NCBI GenBank assembly: GCA_044221705.1
Contig: JBGAOR010000007.1
Location: 41,515-105,514, forward strand
Reading direction: 5' to 3'
Source of the DNA: JAEUHZ01 sp044221705
GTDB taxonomy: Bacteria; Planctomycetota; UBA1135; GCA-002686595
DNA length: 64,000 nucleotides
Positions 33,728-42,341 of the stretch are shown piece after piece (within the stretch, counting starts at the first letter, position 1; the number at the start of each line of letters is the position of its first letter). The notes under the pieces were generated by a model. It was not told the DNA's origin, made no database searches, and saw only the letters and a list, made by a program, of their open reading frames with translations. The translations under genes were made by a program, and so were the position numbers.

Positions 33728-36049
33728 ATGCACGCTCCGTTCCAGCGAGCCCAGCCCTTCGTCGCCGTGTTCCTCGCGGCCGCGCTCCTCCCCTCGTCCG
33801 TGCGCGCGCAGTCGCAGGCTCCGGCCGCGGCGAAGGCCGACCCGAAGCCCGGTCACTCGATGCGCGGCCACGCCTTCGACGAGGGCCCGCGCCAGAAACC
33901 CTGGAAGATGGACGGGATCGGCAAGGTGCACTTCCCGATCACGACGTCGGTGCCCGAGGTGCAGGAGTGGTTCGACCAGGGCGTCGCGCTGCTGCACGGC
34001 TTCTGGTTCTACGAGGCCGAGCGCTCGTTCCGCTGGTGCGTGAAGCTCGACCCCGAGTGCGCGATGGCCTACTGGGGCCTGGCGCTCTCGACCGAACGCT
34101 CCGAAGGCCGCGCGGATCCGTTCCTCGCGGAGGCGGCGAAGCGCAAGAACGCCGTCTCGGAGCGCGAACGCCTGTGGATCGAGGCCTGGGTCGACGCGCA
34201 GGCGCCGTGGCTCGCCGGGCGCTTCGAGAAGAAGCCCGAGTCGGCGGCCTCCGGCCCCGCGGCCGATGGCCCCGAGAAGAAGCTGATCGAGCGCCTCGAG
34301 CACATCGTGCTGCGCTATCCCGACGACCTGGAGGCCAAGGCCTTCTACCTCCTGGCGTCGCTCTGGACGGGCAGCCGCATCGCGAACGAGGCGTTGATCC
34401 AGCAGGTGCTCGAGCAGGCGCCCGAGCATCCCGGCGCGCACCACTACCGCATCCACAACTGGGACGACTCCGAGGAGGGCGGCGTCGCGCTGCAGAGCTG
34501 CAAGGTCTACGGCCGCATCGCGTCGGAGGTCGGGCACGCGCGCCACATGCCCGGTCACGTCTACAGCGGGCTCGGCATGTGGCGCGAGGCCGCGATCTGG
34601 ATGGAGTCGGCCACGCGGCTCGAGCTGCGCCAGATGAGCGAGCGCGGGCTCTTCCCCTACGACTACTGGAACTTCGCGCACAACCGGAACTACCTCGCCT
34701 ACATCCAGGAGCAGCAGGGTCTCGCGGAACAGGCGATCGCCGGCGCGCGCACGCTGCTGGCTTCGCCCACGGCACCCCCGCGCAAGTCGAAGGAGAACCG
34801 CGACCAGGAGGACAAGGCCCCGGGCGACTTCGTGCACGGACACGGGATGACCGCGCTCGTGCGCGCGCTGCTCAAGTTCGAACGCTGGGACGAGGTGCTG
34901 CGCGAGGGCTCGATCCCCTGGCGCGACACCGGGTTCGACAAGATCGAGCGCGCCTACGCCGAGACCGTCGCGCACCTCGGCCGGGGAGACCTGCCGAAGG
35001 CGCTCCAGCGCGCGAAGGAACTCGACGAGCTGGCGACGGCCGCCAAGGACGAGCACGAGAAGGAGTTCGGCCGCCATCGCTTCCGCGAGGTCGACGCGCT
35101 CATCGCCGTGCGCATGGACCGGCAGCTCGAGGGACTGTCCAAGCTGGAGGAGCTCGCGCGCGAGCAGGCCCAGAACTACCGCGAGGAGGACGACCCGCCC
35201 GACGACCGCGCCGTCCTCTACGGGATCCTGGGCGAGCTGCACCTCGAGCTGAAGAACCCCGCGCTGGCACGCACGTGCTTCGAGAAGCAGCTCGAGCTCG
35301 TGCGCAACGACGGCTTCGCGCTGTCGGGCCTCGCGCGCGCGGAGGCGGCGCTGGGCCGCACCGCCGAGGCGACGCACGCCTGGGGTCGCCTGCGGTACGT
35401 GTGGGCGCACGCCGACGCCGGGTTGCGCTGGATGGAGTCCGCGCGCGCGCTCGGACTCGACTCCGCTCCGATCGACGAATCGCCCGAGCCGCAGCGCGAG
35501 TACGACTCCGCCGCGCTCGCCGCGGAAGGACCGATCGACTGGCAGCCGTTCGCGGCGCCCGAGCTGGACGCGGTCGACGCGGACGGCCAGCACGTGCGGC
35601 TCGCCGACCTGCGCGGCCGCAACGTCGTGCTCGTGTTCTACCTGGGCGGCGGATGCGTGCACTGCGTCGAGGAGCTCGCGGGGATGGCGGCGAAGGCCAA
35701 GGAGTTCGCCGCGCTCGACGCCACGATCGTGGCCGTCAGCGCCGACGCGCCCGGGGACCTGTCGAAGCCGGCGAAGCTCTCGGGCCTCGAGATCCGGCTG
35801 CTCTCGGACGGCGACCACTCGAACGCGCGCCGCTTCCGCGCCTGGGACGACTTCGAGGACATGGCGCTGCACGCCACCGTCCTGATCGACCGCGAAGGGC
35901 GCGAGCGCTGGTCGCGCGTGGGCGGCGACCCGTGGGACGACGAGGAGTTCCTGCTGAAGGAGATCGGGCGCTGGGGCAAGGCGCCCGCGCCGGCGACGGC
36001 GCCGAGCGTGAGGCCGGCGGGCGCCGCGCCGGCGTCCGGCGCGCGCTGA
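33728..36049 (+). CDS. exported TPR protein with C-terminal thioredoxin-fold domain
   Basis: The 773-residue protein has a signal peptide (FVAVFLAAALLPSSVRAQ). A long alpha-helical part with TPR-like units follows, including WFDQGVALLHGFWFYEAERSFRW and LDPECAMAYWGLAL. A C-terminal AhpC/TSA-type domain starts near residue 605 with DADGQHVRLADLRGRNVVLV and carries the active-site pair Cys643-x-x-Cys646 (GGGCVHCVEEL). The N-terminal section resembles planctomycete TPR proteins where a tetratricopeptide sensor is joined to a peroxiredoxin-like module. The redox role is inferred from the CxxC. An alternative upstream ATG lies at 33662. Confidence 0.82.
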   Translation: MHAPFQRAQPFVAVFLAAALLPSSVRAQSQAPAAAKADPKPGHSMRGHAFDEGPRQKPWKMDGIGKVHFPITTSVPEVQEWFDQGVALLHGFWFYEAERSFRWCVKLDPECAMAYWGLALSTERSEGRADPFLAEAAKRKNAVSERERLWIEAWVDAQAPWLAGRFEKKPESAASGPAADGPEKKLIERLEHIVLRYPDDLEAKAFYLLASLWTGSRIANEALIQQVLEQAPEHPGAHHYRIHNWDDSEEGGVALQSCKVYGRIASEVGHARHMPGHVYSGLGMWREAAIWMESATRLELRQMSERGLFPYDYWNFAHNRNYLAYIQEQQGLAEQAIAGARTLLASPTAPPRKSKENRDQEDKAPGDFVHGHGMTALVRALLKFERWDEVLREGSIPWRDTGFDKIERAYAETVAHLGRGDLPKALQRAKELDELATAAKDEHEKEFGRHRFREVDALIAVRMDRQLEGLSKLEELAREQAQNYREEDDPPDDRAVLYGILGELHLELKNPALARTCFEKQLELVRNDGFALSGLARAEAALGRTAEATHAWGRLRYVWAHADAGLRWMESARALGLDSAPIDESPEPQREYDSAALAAEGPIDWQPFAAPELDAVDADGQHVRLADLRGRNVVLVFYLGGGCVHCVEELAGMAAKAKEFAALDATIVAVSADAPGDLSKPAKLSGLEIRLLSDGDHSNARRFRAWDDFEDMALHATVLIDREGRERWSRVGGDPWDDEEFLLKEIGRWGKAPAPATAPSVRPAGAAPASGAR

Positions 36050-36665
36050 GAGCGTATGGGTGGATGGGAGATGCCCGGCAGGTTGGTCCGAGTGTGGGAT
36101 GGCATGGCGGGCGACGGCGCGTGTTCGTCCGCAGGACTCGAAGGAGCAGCAACGCCGTCGGCGCGGCCGACGTCCGTTGCCCGTAGCCGAGCCGCACAGG
36201 CGATCGCGCTCCTGCGATCCGTCCTGTGCTCGCGGTGCGTGTTCGCCACGGGGTGAGCGCGTGGACGCGCCGGCCTTCCATCTCTCGGACCGTCCGCGTC
36301 GCGGCACGTGGCGGGATTCGGTGGCAGCGCCCTGAAGCCGCGGTGGATGTGCGCCGAATCGAAGTCCGAGGCCCGGATCGGGCGCGAGAACACGCACGGC
36401 TCTTCGAGAGCTTCGACGGACCGGGGAACCGTCGGCGCGACGGACGTCCGTCTGCGACCGGGTCGCGAGGACGTTCCCGCTCACGCCGTCGCTCCTGGCT
36501 CCGCGGTAGCGGCGATCGTCACGGCGCGAGCGTCTGGACGCACTCGCACTCGATGTGCGCCGAATCAAAGTCCGATACCCGGACCGAGCGCGGCACCGCG
36601 CATGTTTCTTCGGCATTTTCGATGACTGCGACGCGCGCCGTTCGTCCATCCCATGGAGGACATCG
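36050..36665. other. gene-free stretch upstream of RAYT copy 2
   Basis: No credible gene is seen. It contains the two RAYT-linked motif copies and GC-rich sequence; the short open frames across it are treated as noise. Confidence 0.6.
36346..36600. repeat. RAYT-linked repeat motif, two copies
   Basis: GATGTGCGCCGAATC followed by (A/G)AAGTCCGA begins at 36346 and 36552, 206 bases apart. In the second copy GTCCG-ATACC-CGGAC forms a perfect small hairpin. In the first, TCCG and CGGA pair in the same place. The same motif occurs three times before RAYT copy 1. Downstream of the last copy, both loci share CGACGCGCGCCGTTCGTCCAT, leading into the transposase start. Confidence 0.75.
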
Positions 36666-37352
36666 ATGCGCTCCAGTCGAAGCAGGACGGTGGGACAACT
36701 CGAGCTCTTCCGGCGCGGAGGCAAGAGGAACGGCGCAGGTCGCAAGCCCGCCGGCAAGTGCGCTCTCGTCGCGCACGCATCGCGGGCGCGCGTGACGCGC
36801 CACACTCCGGTCTTCGTGACGACGAAGCTCGTCGAGGGGCTGCCGAGCCTCCGCCGAGAGCGCACGCTCGCGCTGCTGCGCGACACGCTCGCCGCCGGCG
36901 CGGACCGCTTCGGGTTCAGGCTCGTGGAGTACTCGATCCAGACGGACCACCTGCACTTCGTCGTCGAGGCGGAGGACGAGCGCTCGCTCGGCCGCGGGAT
37001 GAAGGGCCTGCTCGTGCGGATCGCCAGGGCGCTGAACCGTGCTTGGGAGCATCGGGGCCGCGTGATCCGCGACCGCTACCACGCGCGCGTGCTGAAGACG
37101 CCGCGCGAAGTGCGCCAGGTGCTCGTCTACGCTCTGCAGAACGCGAAGAAGCACGGCGCGCGCATCCTCGGCATCGACGCGTTCTCGTCCGGGCCGTGGT
37201 TCGAAGGCTGGGCCGACCGGTCCCCCCGCGCGGACCGAGCACTGCCGCGCCCCGACTCGTGGTTGCTCTCGTTCGGGTGGACGAAGGGCGGCCGGATCTC
37301 GACGCGCGAAGTGCCGCGGGGCGGCACGAACTGGGAGCCCGCGGATCCCTGA
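36666..37352 (+). mobile_element. RAYT / IS200-like HUH transposase-family protein, copy 2
   Basis: The 228-residue protein is intact. It has a basic N-terminus (QLELFRRGGKRNGAGRKPAG), HUH motif His95-Leu96-His97 in TDHLHFVVEAEDE, RDRYHARVLKTPREVRQVL and the candidate catalytic Tyr in VYALQNAKKHG. The ATG at 36666 is preceded by GGAGGA with five bases spacing. It differs from copy 1 at many positions, so the two copies are not recent duplicates. No terminal inverted repeats or target duplications are seen. Confidence 0.88.
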
Positions 37353-37698
37353 CCTGCGTGAACCTGGCGAGCCCGCACTCGCTTCGATCGCTGCGCGGAG
37401 CCGGAACTTCCCAGCGAGCGAGAAGCCATCGGACGGTGCGCAGCTCCAGGAACGGCACAGTCTGGGACCGGCTGGCAGCTGGCCCCGCGGATCATCCGGG
37501 CTGGGCGCGTGGGACGGAATCGGCGATCGGCCGTGCGCGCAGCCTCGTGCAGCGCCCGCCGCTCTGCGGTCGGGAGCCGCCGTCTCGCGAGCGGGGCTCG
37601 GCCGGACTTCCCGGCGATTCCCTTCCAGCCCGGTCGCGGCGTCGTCACGGGACTCCCGGACGAACCCCGTTTCCGCCGGACTCCAGGAGAGTCGAGCC
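37353..37698. other. gene-free stretch
   Basis: Nothing recognisable is seen apart from a good ribosome binding site (AGGAGAG near 37683) for the following gene. Confidence 0.5.
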
Positions 37699-38823
37699 AT
37701 GAAGTACCCGAGCCATCTGCTGCCGCTCGCCGCTGCCACCCTGCTCCTCGCGACGACGTCGCGCGCCGACCTGATCGAGCAGTTCACTCCCGTGCCGCGC
37801 GACTGCACGCCCTGCGTCTGGTTCCAGGCGCAAGGAGTCGGGGCGACCGGCGCGGTCGGGCACTCGGGCGTCATGAACCTCGCGACGATGCCGATCGGAC
37901 CCGCGCTGCACGGCGGATGGCTCACGTTCACGCCGCAGGGCACCTTCGTCACCTACGTCGGCGGCGGATCCTCGACGACCGAGGTCAGGACGCCGGCGGG
38001 GTCCTCGATCACCGACGTGCGCGGCGCGATCAACCTCAGCGAGGCCTTCGGCATCGTCGTGGACACGGGCACGGGCTCGATCTGGGGCGCGACGCTGTAC
38101 GCCGGCGTCGTGCTCTGGACCCCGGCGCACACGTACCTGCTGCTGGTCGGCGGGATCCCGACGATCTACGAGTTCGACGTCGGCGGCGCGCCGATCCCCG
38201 GCGTGCGCGGCGCCACGAAGCTCGCCGCGAACATCGTGGACACGGATCCCGGGATCGGCGTGTCCGCCACGCAGTTCTCGGGCGCGGTCGTCTACACGGA
38301 CACGCAGGCCTTCCTGCTGACCACGTTCGGACTCGGCATCGCCGCGAGCGAGCTGACGCTGGGCGGCGCTTCCATCGCCGGCGTGCACGGGATCACGGCC
38401 ATGGGCGGCGACGCGAACCCGTTCCTGCTCGATGCGGGCGCGCTCCTGTGGACGAACGACAAGGTGATGCTGCTCGTCGCGGGCGGATCCGTGAGCGTCG
38501 CCGAGGTCCTCGATCCCGCCGGCGCTTCGATCGGGAGGACCTGGGGCATCACGCGCCAGAGCCCGCTGTACCCGGGCGGCAGCTCCTTCCGCGGCCTCGC
38601 CACCGTGATCAACGACACGAAGGAGCTCCTCGTCTCGATCGGCGGCGGTGTATCGACCGCCGAGGTCACGCGGCCGACGGGCGGTTCGCTGACGTCGAAC
38701 GTCGTGACCCCCGGCTCGGGCACCTTCCTCCATCAGGCCTCGGGGCTCTCCGGGAGCCTCTCGGCGTGGGCTCGGCCGGGCAACCCGCTCGTGCGCGGAA
38801 TGGTGATCGGTTCGCAGCAGTGA
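37699..38823 (+). CDS. secreted repeat protein, possible beta-propeller
   Basis: The 374 residues start with a signal peptide (LPLAAATLLLATTSRA). The mature part consists of about five repeats of roughly 55 residues with the pattern hydrophobic-hydrophobic-V-G-G, then EV, P-G-S-I and V-G-I. Examples are TYVGGGSSTTEVRTPAGSSI, LLVGGIPTIYEFDVGG and LLVAGGSVSVAEVLDPAG. Such short beta repeats could form a propeller or solenoid. No family is recognised. AGGAGAG lies nine bases before the ATG. Confidence 0.75.
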   Translation: MKYPSHLLPLAAATLLLATTSRADLIEQFTPVPRDCTPCVWFQAQGVGATGAVGHSGVMNLATMPIGPALHGGWLTFTPQGTFVTYVGGGSSTTEVRTPAGSSITDVRGAINLSEAFGIVVDTGTGSIWGATLYAGVVLWTPAHTYLLLVGGIPTIYEFDVGGAPIPGVRGATKLAANIVDTDPGIGVSATQFSGAVVYTDTQAFLLTTFGLGIAASELTLGGASIAGVHGITAMGGDANPFLLDAGALLWTNDKVMLLVAGGSVSVAEVLDPAGASIGRTWGITRQSPLYPGGSSFRGLATVINDTKELLVSIGGGVSTAEVTRPTGGSLTSNVVTPGSGTFLHQASGLSGSLSAWARPGNPLVRGMVIGSQQ

Positions 38824-39010
38824 ACCGGCGGGCGGGAATCGGAGCGCGAACTCGACTGCGGCGCGCGATGTCTCGGCGGCCACGGTCGCGCGGCATCGCC
38901 GGTCGTCGCGCGGCACCGGCGGCCTGCCCGAGGACTCGCGACTCGATCGCCGCCCGCTCGCCCGACGAAAGTCGTGGCCGCTCGACACGGCGCAGCTATC
39001 CTCGCGCGCG

Positions 39011-42000
39011 ATGTCGAGCCCGACTCCCACCGATCCGCCGCCGCAAGGCCCGGTCGACGAGTCCGGTTCCCAGGAGCCGAAACGCTTCGGCAACTACCGG
39101 CTCCTGAAGGAGCTCGGGCGCGGCGCGCAGGGCGTCGTCTTCCTGGCCGAGGACGTGAACCTGCGGCGCAAGGTCGCGCTCAAGATGCTGACCGGCGCCG
39201 GCGCGCAGTCGCAGGCGGTCCGCGACCGGTTCCGGCGCGAGGCCGAGCTGACCTCGAAGTTCGAGCACCCCGGCATCTGCGGCGTGCACGACTTCGGCGA
39301 GGTCGACGGCCTGCCCTACATCGCCATGCAGTACGTGCGCGGCACGACGCTGGCCGCGATCGTCGAGAAGTCGCGCGCGGAGAGCGCCGTCGACGGGGAC
39401 GCGGGCTCGAAGGGCAGCGAGACGATCACGATCGGCGGCGGCGGCAGCAAGGGCGGTCTCGAAGACGTGCTGCGGCTCGTCGAGCGCGCCGCGCGCGCGC
39501 TGCACGTCGCGCACCAGACCGGCCTCGTCCACCGCGACATCAAGCCCGCGAACATCATGGTCACGCTCGAGGGGCACCCGGTGCTGCTCGACTTCGGCCT
39601 GGCGCGCGACATGGAGAGCGAGGGCGCGGGCCTGACGCAGTCGGGCCAGATCCTCGGGACTCCGGCCTACCTCGCGCCCGAGCAGATCGTCGCGTCGCGC
39701 GGCGTCGTCGACCGTCGCACCGACGTCTACGCGCTGGGCGTGACGCTGTTCGAGTGCCTCACGCTCAAGCGCCCCTTCGAGGCCGGATCGTGGGACCAGC
39801 TCTTCCACGAGATCCTCGAGGGCGCGCCGCGCAGCCCGCGCAAGCTGAACCCGCGCATCCCGCACGACCTGGCCACGGTGATCGAGGTCGCGATGGACCG
39901 CGATCCGGCGCGCCGCTATCCGACGGCCGAGGCGCTGGCCGAGGACCTGCGGCGCGTCCGCTCGTTCGAGCCGATCCAGGCCAAGGCCGCCGGACCGGTG
40001 ACGCGGTTCCGCAAGTGGTCGCGCCGCAATCCCGGCCGCGCGGTCGGCGCGGCGGCGGCGGTGCTCTTCGTGATCACGACGCTCGCGGTCGTCACCGTGC
40101 GCTACGTGCAGCGCGGCCGCGATCTGCGCCAGAACCTGCAGGCCGCGAGCGACGCGCTCGCCGCGGCCGACTACGTGGCGGCGACCGTGGCGGTGGCCAA
40201 GGCGCAGGAGCTCGATCCGGATTCGCCCGAGGTGATCGCGCTGACGGCGCGCGTCGAGCGAGCGCAGGCGGACGCCGCGCGCGAGGCCGAGCGCAAGAAG
40301 GCCCTGGCCGGCGCCGCCGAAGCGCGCGCGGAGGCGGCGCAGCTGGCCGCGAGCTACGCCGCGGCGCGCCAGCGGATCGACGAGCTCGGCGCGGGCATCC
40401 TGAGGGACGAATCGGTCGTCAAGGCGCGCTACGCCGACGATCCGACGCGCATCGAGTTCCGCGGGCGCGAGCGCGAGCTCTACGTGCAACAGCTCCAGGC
40501 CGAGAAGCTCCTCCTGTCGCGATCGGAAGCGCTCGAGCGCGCGGTGCGCCTCGAGGATCCCTACGGTGGCGCGAGCGACGCCACGACGAGCGCGTTCGCG
40601 GCGTTCTACATGGAGCGCTGGCGCGAGGCGCTGCAGGCGCGCGACACGGTGCGGGCCGAGGCGATGCGCTCGGCGGTCGAGCTGCACGACAAGCGCGGCG
40701 AGCACCGCGACGAGCTGCTCGGGCGCGGGACGCTGGCGCTCGCGGTCGTCCCGCCGCAGGCCGAGACGTTCCTGTTCCGCTGGGAGGACCACGAGTCGCT
40801 GCGCGGCGGCGGCGTGATCCCGCGTCTCGTGCCCGTCCCCACCGCGGGCGTCGGCCGCGTCCGCGACGGCGCGTGGGTCGGCGGCTTCCACCCCGGCGAT
40901 CCGTGCCTCGTCGTGCGATCCGTCGAGCCGGGTTCGATCGCGGAGAAGAACGGCCTCGCCGCCGGAGACCTGGTGCTGCGCTTCCAGGGCGTTCCCGCGG
41001 CCGGATCGATCCTCGTGCGCGAGGTCGCGCCCGGGAGCTGCCTCGCGAACGCCGGCGTCGCGGCGCTGACGCGCATCGCCGACCTCGACGGCGTGCCGGT
41101 GCTGACGCGCTTCGACTGGATCGCGCACCCCGCCGCGAAGGACGGCGCGCTGCCGCACATCGGATTCGAGGGCCGCGCCGGCCCCGTGTCGTGCGATCCG
41201 CGGCAGATCGCGATCGCCAGCGCACTCGAGCTGATCCAGGCCGGCGCGTCGGCCGCGGTGCGCATCGAATGCCTGCGCGCGGGCGAGATCGTCGAGGTCG
41301 AGGTCCCGGCCGGCGCGCGCGCCGGGATCGCCTGCGAGCCGACGGCGTACCCGCTGGTGCTCGCGCCCGGGAACCGCATCGAGCCCGCCGGGATGCGCAC
41401 GATGGATCCGGGTTCGTACCTGCTCTACGTGCGTTGCCCCGGGTTCGAGCAGCAGCGCTTCAACCTGGTCGTGCGGCGCGGAGCCGCCGTCGAGGCGCGC
41501 GTCGAGCTGGGTCCGGCGGGCAGCGTGCCCGAGGGCTTCGTGTACGTCCCGCCCGGTCCGTTCGTCGAGGGCGGCGACGCGAAGGCATTCCGCCCGCGCG
41601 AGGCGCGCACCGTCGAGGTGCCGGGCTTCTTCCTGGCGCGCAAGGAGCTCACGAACCGCGAGTGGTACGAGTTCGTGAACGATCCCGCGACGCTGGCGAA
41701 GATCGCCGCCGCCAAGCCCGGCGAGCACATGTACCTGCCGCAGGACGACCGCGTCATGGCGCGCAAGGACGAGTCCGGCGCGGGCTGGACGTGGGACGTC
41801 TACACGGCGACGACGGCCGAGTCCCCCGTGCTCGGACTGACGTGGACCGACGTGCGCGACTACCTCGCGTGGCGGAACGCGCGCGCCGAAGCGCGCGGCG
41901 AACCGTGGCGCTACGCGCTGCCCTCGGAATCCCAGTGGGAGAAGGCCGCGCGCGGCGTCGACGAGCGCGCGTTCCCCTGGGGCGACCGCTTCGATCCGTC

Positions 42001-42283
42001 GCTCACGGTGTGCCTCGTGCGCAAGGACGGGTTCCTGCTCGACGCGCCGGGCGGGTTCGAGCCGCGCGACGAGTCGCCGTTCGGGCTGCTCGACATGGCC
42101 GGGTCGCGCGAGGAGTGGATGCTCGATCCGGTCGAGGCCAGCGATCCCCCGCGCTACCGCAAGCGCGGCGGACACTGGGGCTCGCTGGTCGAGAACGTGT
42201 TCCGCAGCGCGAGCCGCGGCGAGGCCAGCCAGGACCGCTTCGCGAGCGCCCAGGGCGTGCGCCTCGTCGCGCGCCGTCCTTGA
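39011..42283 (+). CDS. membrane Ser/Thr protein kinase with PDZ-like and SUMF1-like domains
   Basis: The 1090-residue protein starts with a complete Hanks-type kinase: GRGAQG at 36-41, Lys58 in VALKML, HRDIKPAN at 174-181, DFG at 194-196 and GTPAYLAPEQ. A Gly/Ser-rich insert lies at 121-149. A membrane segment (about 344-364) is followed by a helical region, then two PDZ-like stretches (GSIAEKNGLAAGDLVLRFQG). The end (about 830-1090) is a formylglycine-enzyme/SUMF1-like domain (EGFVYVPPGPFVEGG, NREWYEFVND, ALPSESQWEKAARG, FPWGDRF). The outer domains probably sense a ligand or protein. Whether the SUMF1-like part is catalytic is unknown. Confidence 0.92.
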   Translation: MSSPTPTDPPPQGPVDESGSQEPKRFGNYRLLKELGRGAQGVVFLAEDVNLRRKVALKMLTGAGAQSQAVRDRFRREAELTSKFEHPGICGVHDFGEVDGLPYIAMQYVRGTTLAAIVEKSRAESAVDGDAGSKGSETITIGGGGSKGGLEDVLRLVERAARALHVAHQTGLVHRDIKPANIMVTLEGHPVLLDFGLARDMESEGAGLTQSGQILGTPAYLAPEQIVASRGVVDRRTDVYALGVTLFECLTLKRPFEAGSWDQLFHEILEGAPRSPRKLNPRIPHDLATVIEVAMDRDPARRYPTAEALAEDLRRVRSFEPIQAKAAGPVTRFRKWSRRNPGRAVGAAAAVLFVITTLAVVTVRYVQRGRDLRQNLQAASDALAAADYVAATVAVAKAQELDPDSPEVIALTARVERAQADAAREAERKKALAGAAEARAEAAQLAASYAAARQRIDELGAGILRDESVVKARYADDPTRIEFRGRERELYVQQLQAEKLLLSRSEALERAVRLEDPYGGASDATTSAFAAFYMERWREALQARDTVRAEAMRSAVELHDKRGEHRDELLGRGTLALAVVPPQAETFLFRWEDHESLRGGGVIPRLVPVPTAGVGRVRDGAWVGGFHPGDPCLVVRSVEPGSIAEKNGLAAGDLVLRFQGVPAAGSILVREVAPGSCLANAGVAALTRIADLDGVPVLTRFDWIAHPAAKDGALPHIGFEGRAGPVSCDPRQIAIASALELIQAGASAAVRIECLRAGEIVEVEVPAGARAGIACEPTAYPLVLAPGNRIEPAGMRTMDPGSYLLYVRCPGFEQQRFNLVVRRGAAVEARVELGPAGSVPEGFVYVPPGPFVEGGDAKAFRPREARTVEVPGFFLARKELTNREWYEFVNDPATLAKIAAAKPGEHMYLPQDDRVMARKDESGAGWTWDVYTATTAESPVLGLTWTDVRDYLAWRNARAEARGEPWRYALPSESQWEKAARGVDERAFPWGDRFDPSLTVCLVRKDGFLLDAPGGFEPRDESPFGLLDMAGSREEWMLDPVEASDPPRYRKRGGHWGSLVENVFRSASRGEASQDRFASAQGVRLVARRP

Positions 42284-42285
42284 CG

Positions 42286-42319
42286 CGATCGGGGACGCCC
42301 GTGCGGACGTCCCCGATCG
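42286..42319. terminator. bidirectional terminator-type hairpin
   Basis: A perfect 12-bp inverted repeat (arms CGATCGGGGACG and CGTCCCCGATCG, loop of ten bases) begins three bases after the kinase stop and lies before the stop of the convergent gene. This position is typical of a shared terminator, although no long T run follows. Confidence 0.65.
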
Positions 42320-42341
42320 TTCCGCGACGCTCGCGCCGGGA

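Noticed and set aside
36056..36335. Small open frames upstream of RAYT copy 2
   Set aside because: No ribosome binding site or conserved sequence; they overlap in frames 2 and 3 and end in the repeat.
38996..42175. Minus-strand frame of more than 1000 codons opposite the kinase gene
   Set aside because: The plus-strand kinase has all catalytic motifs; the opposite frame has none.
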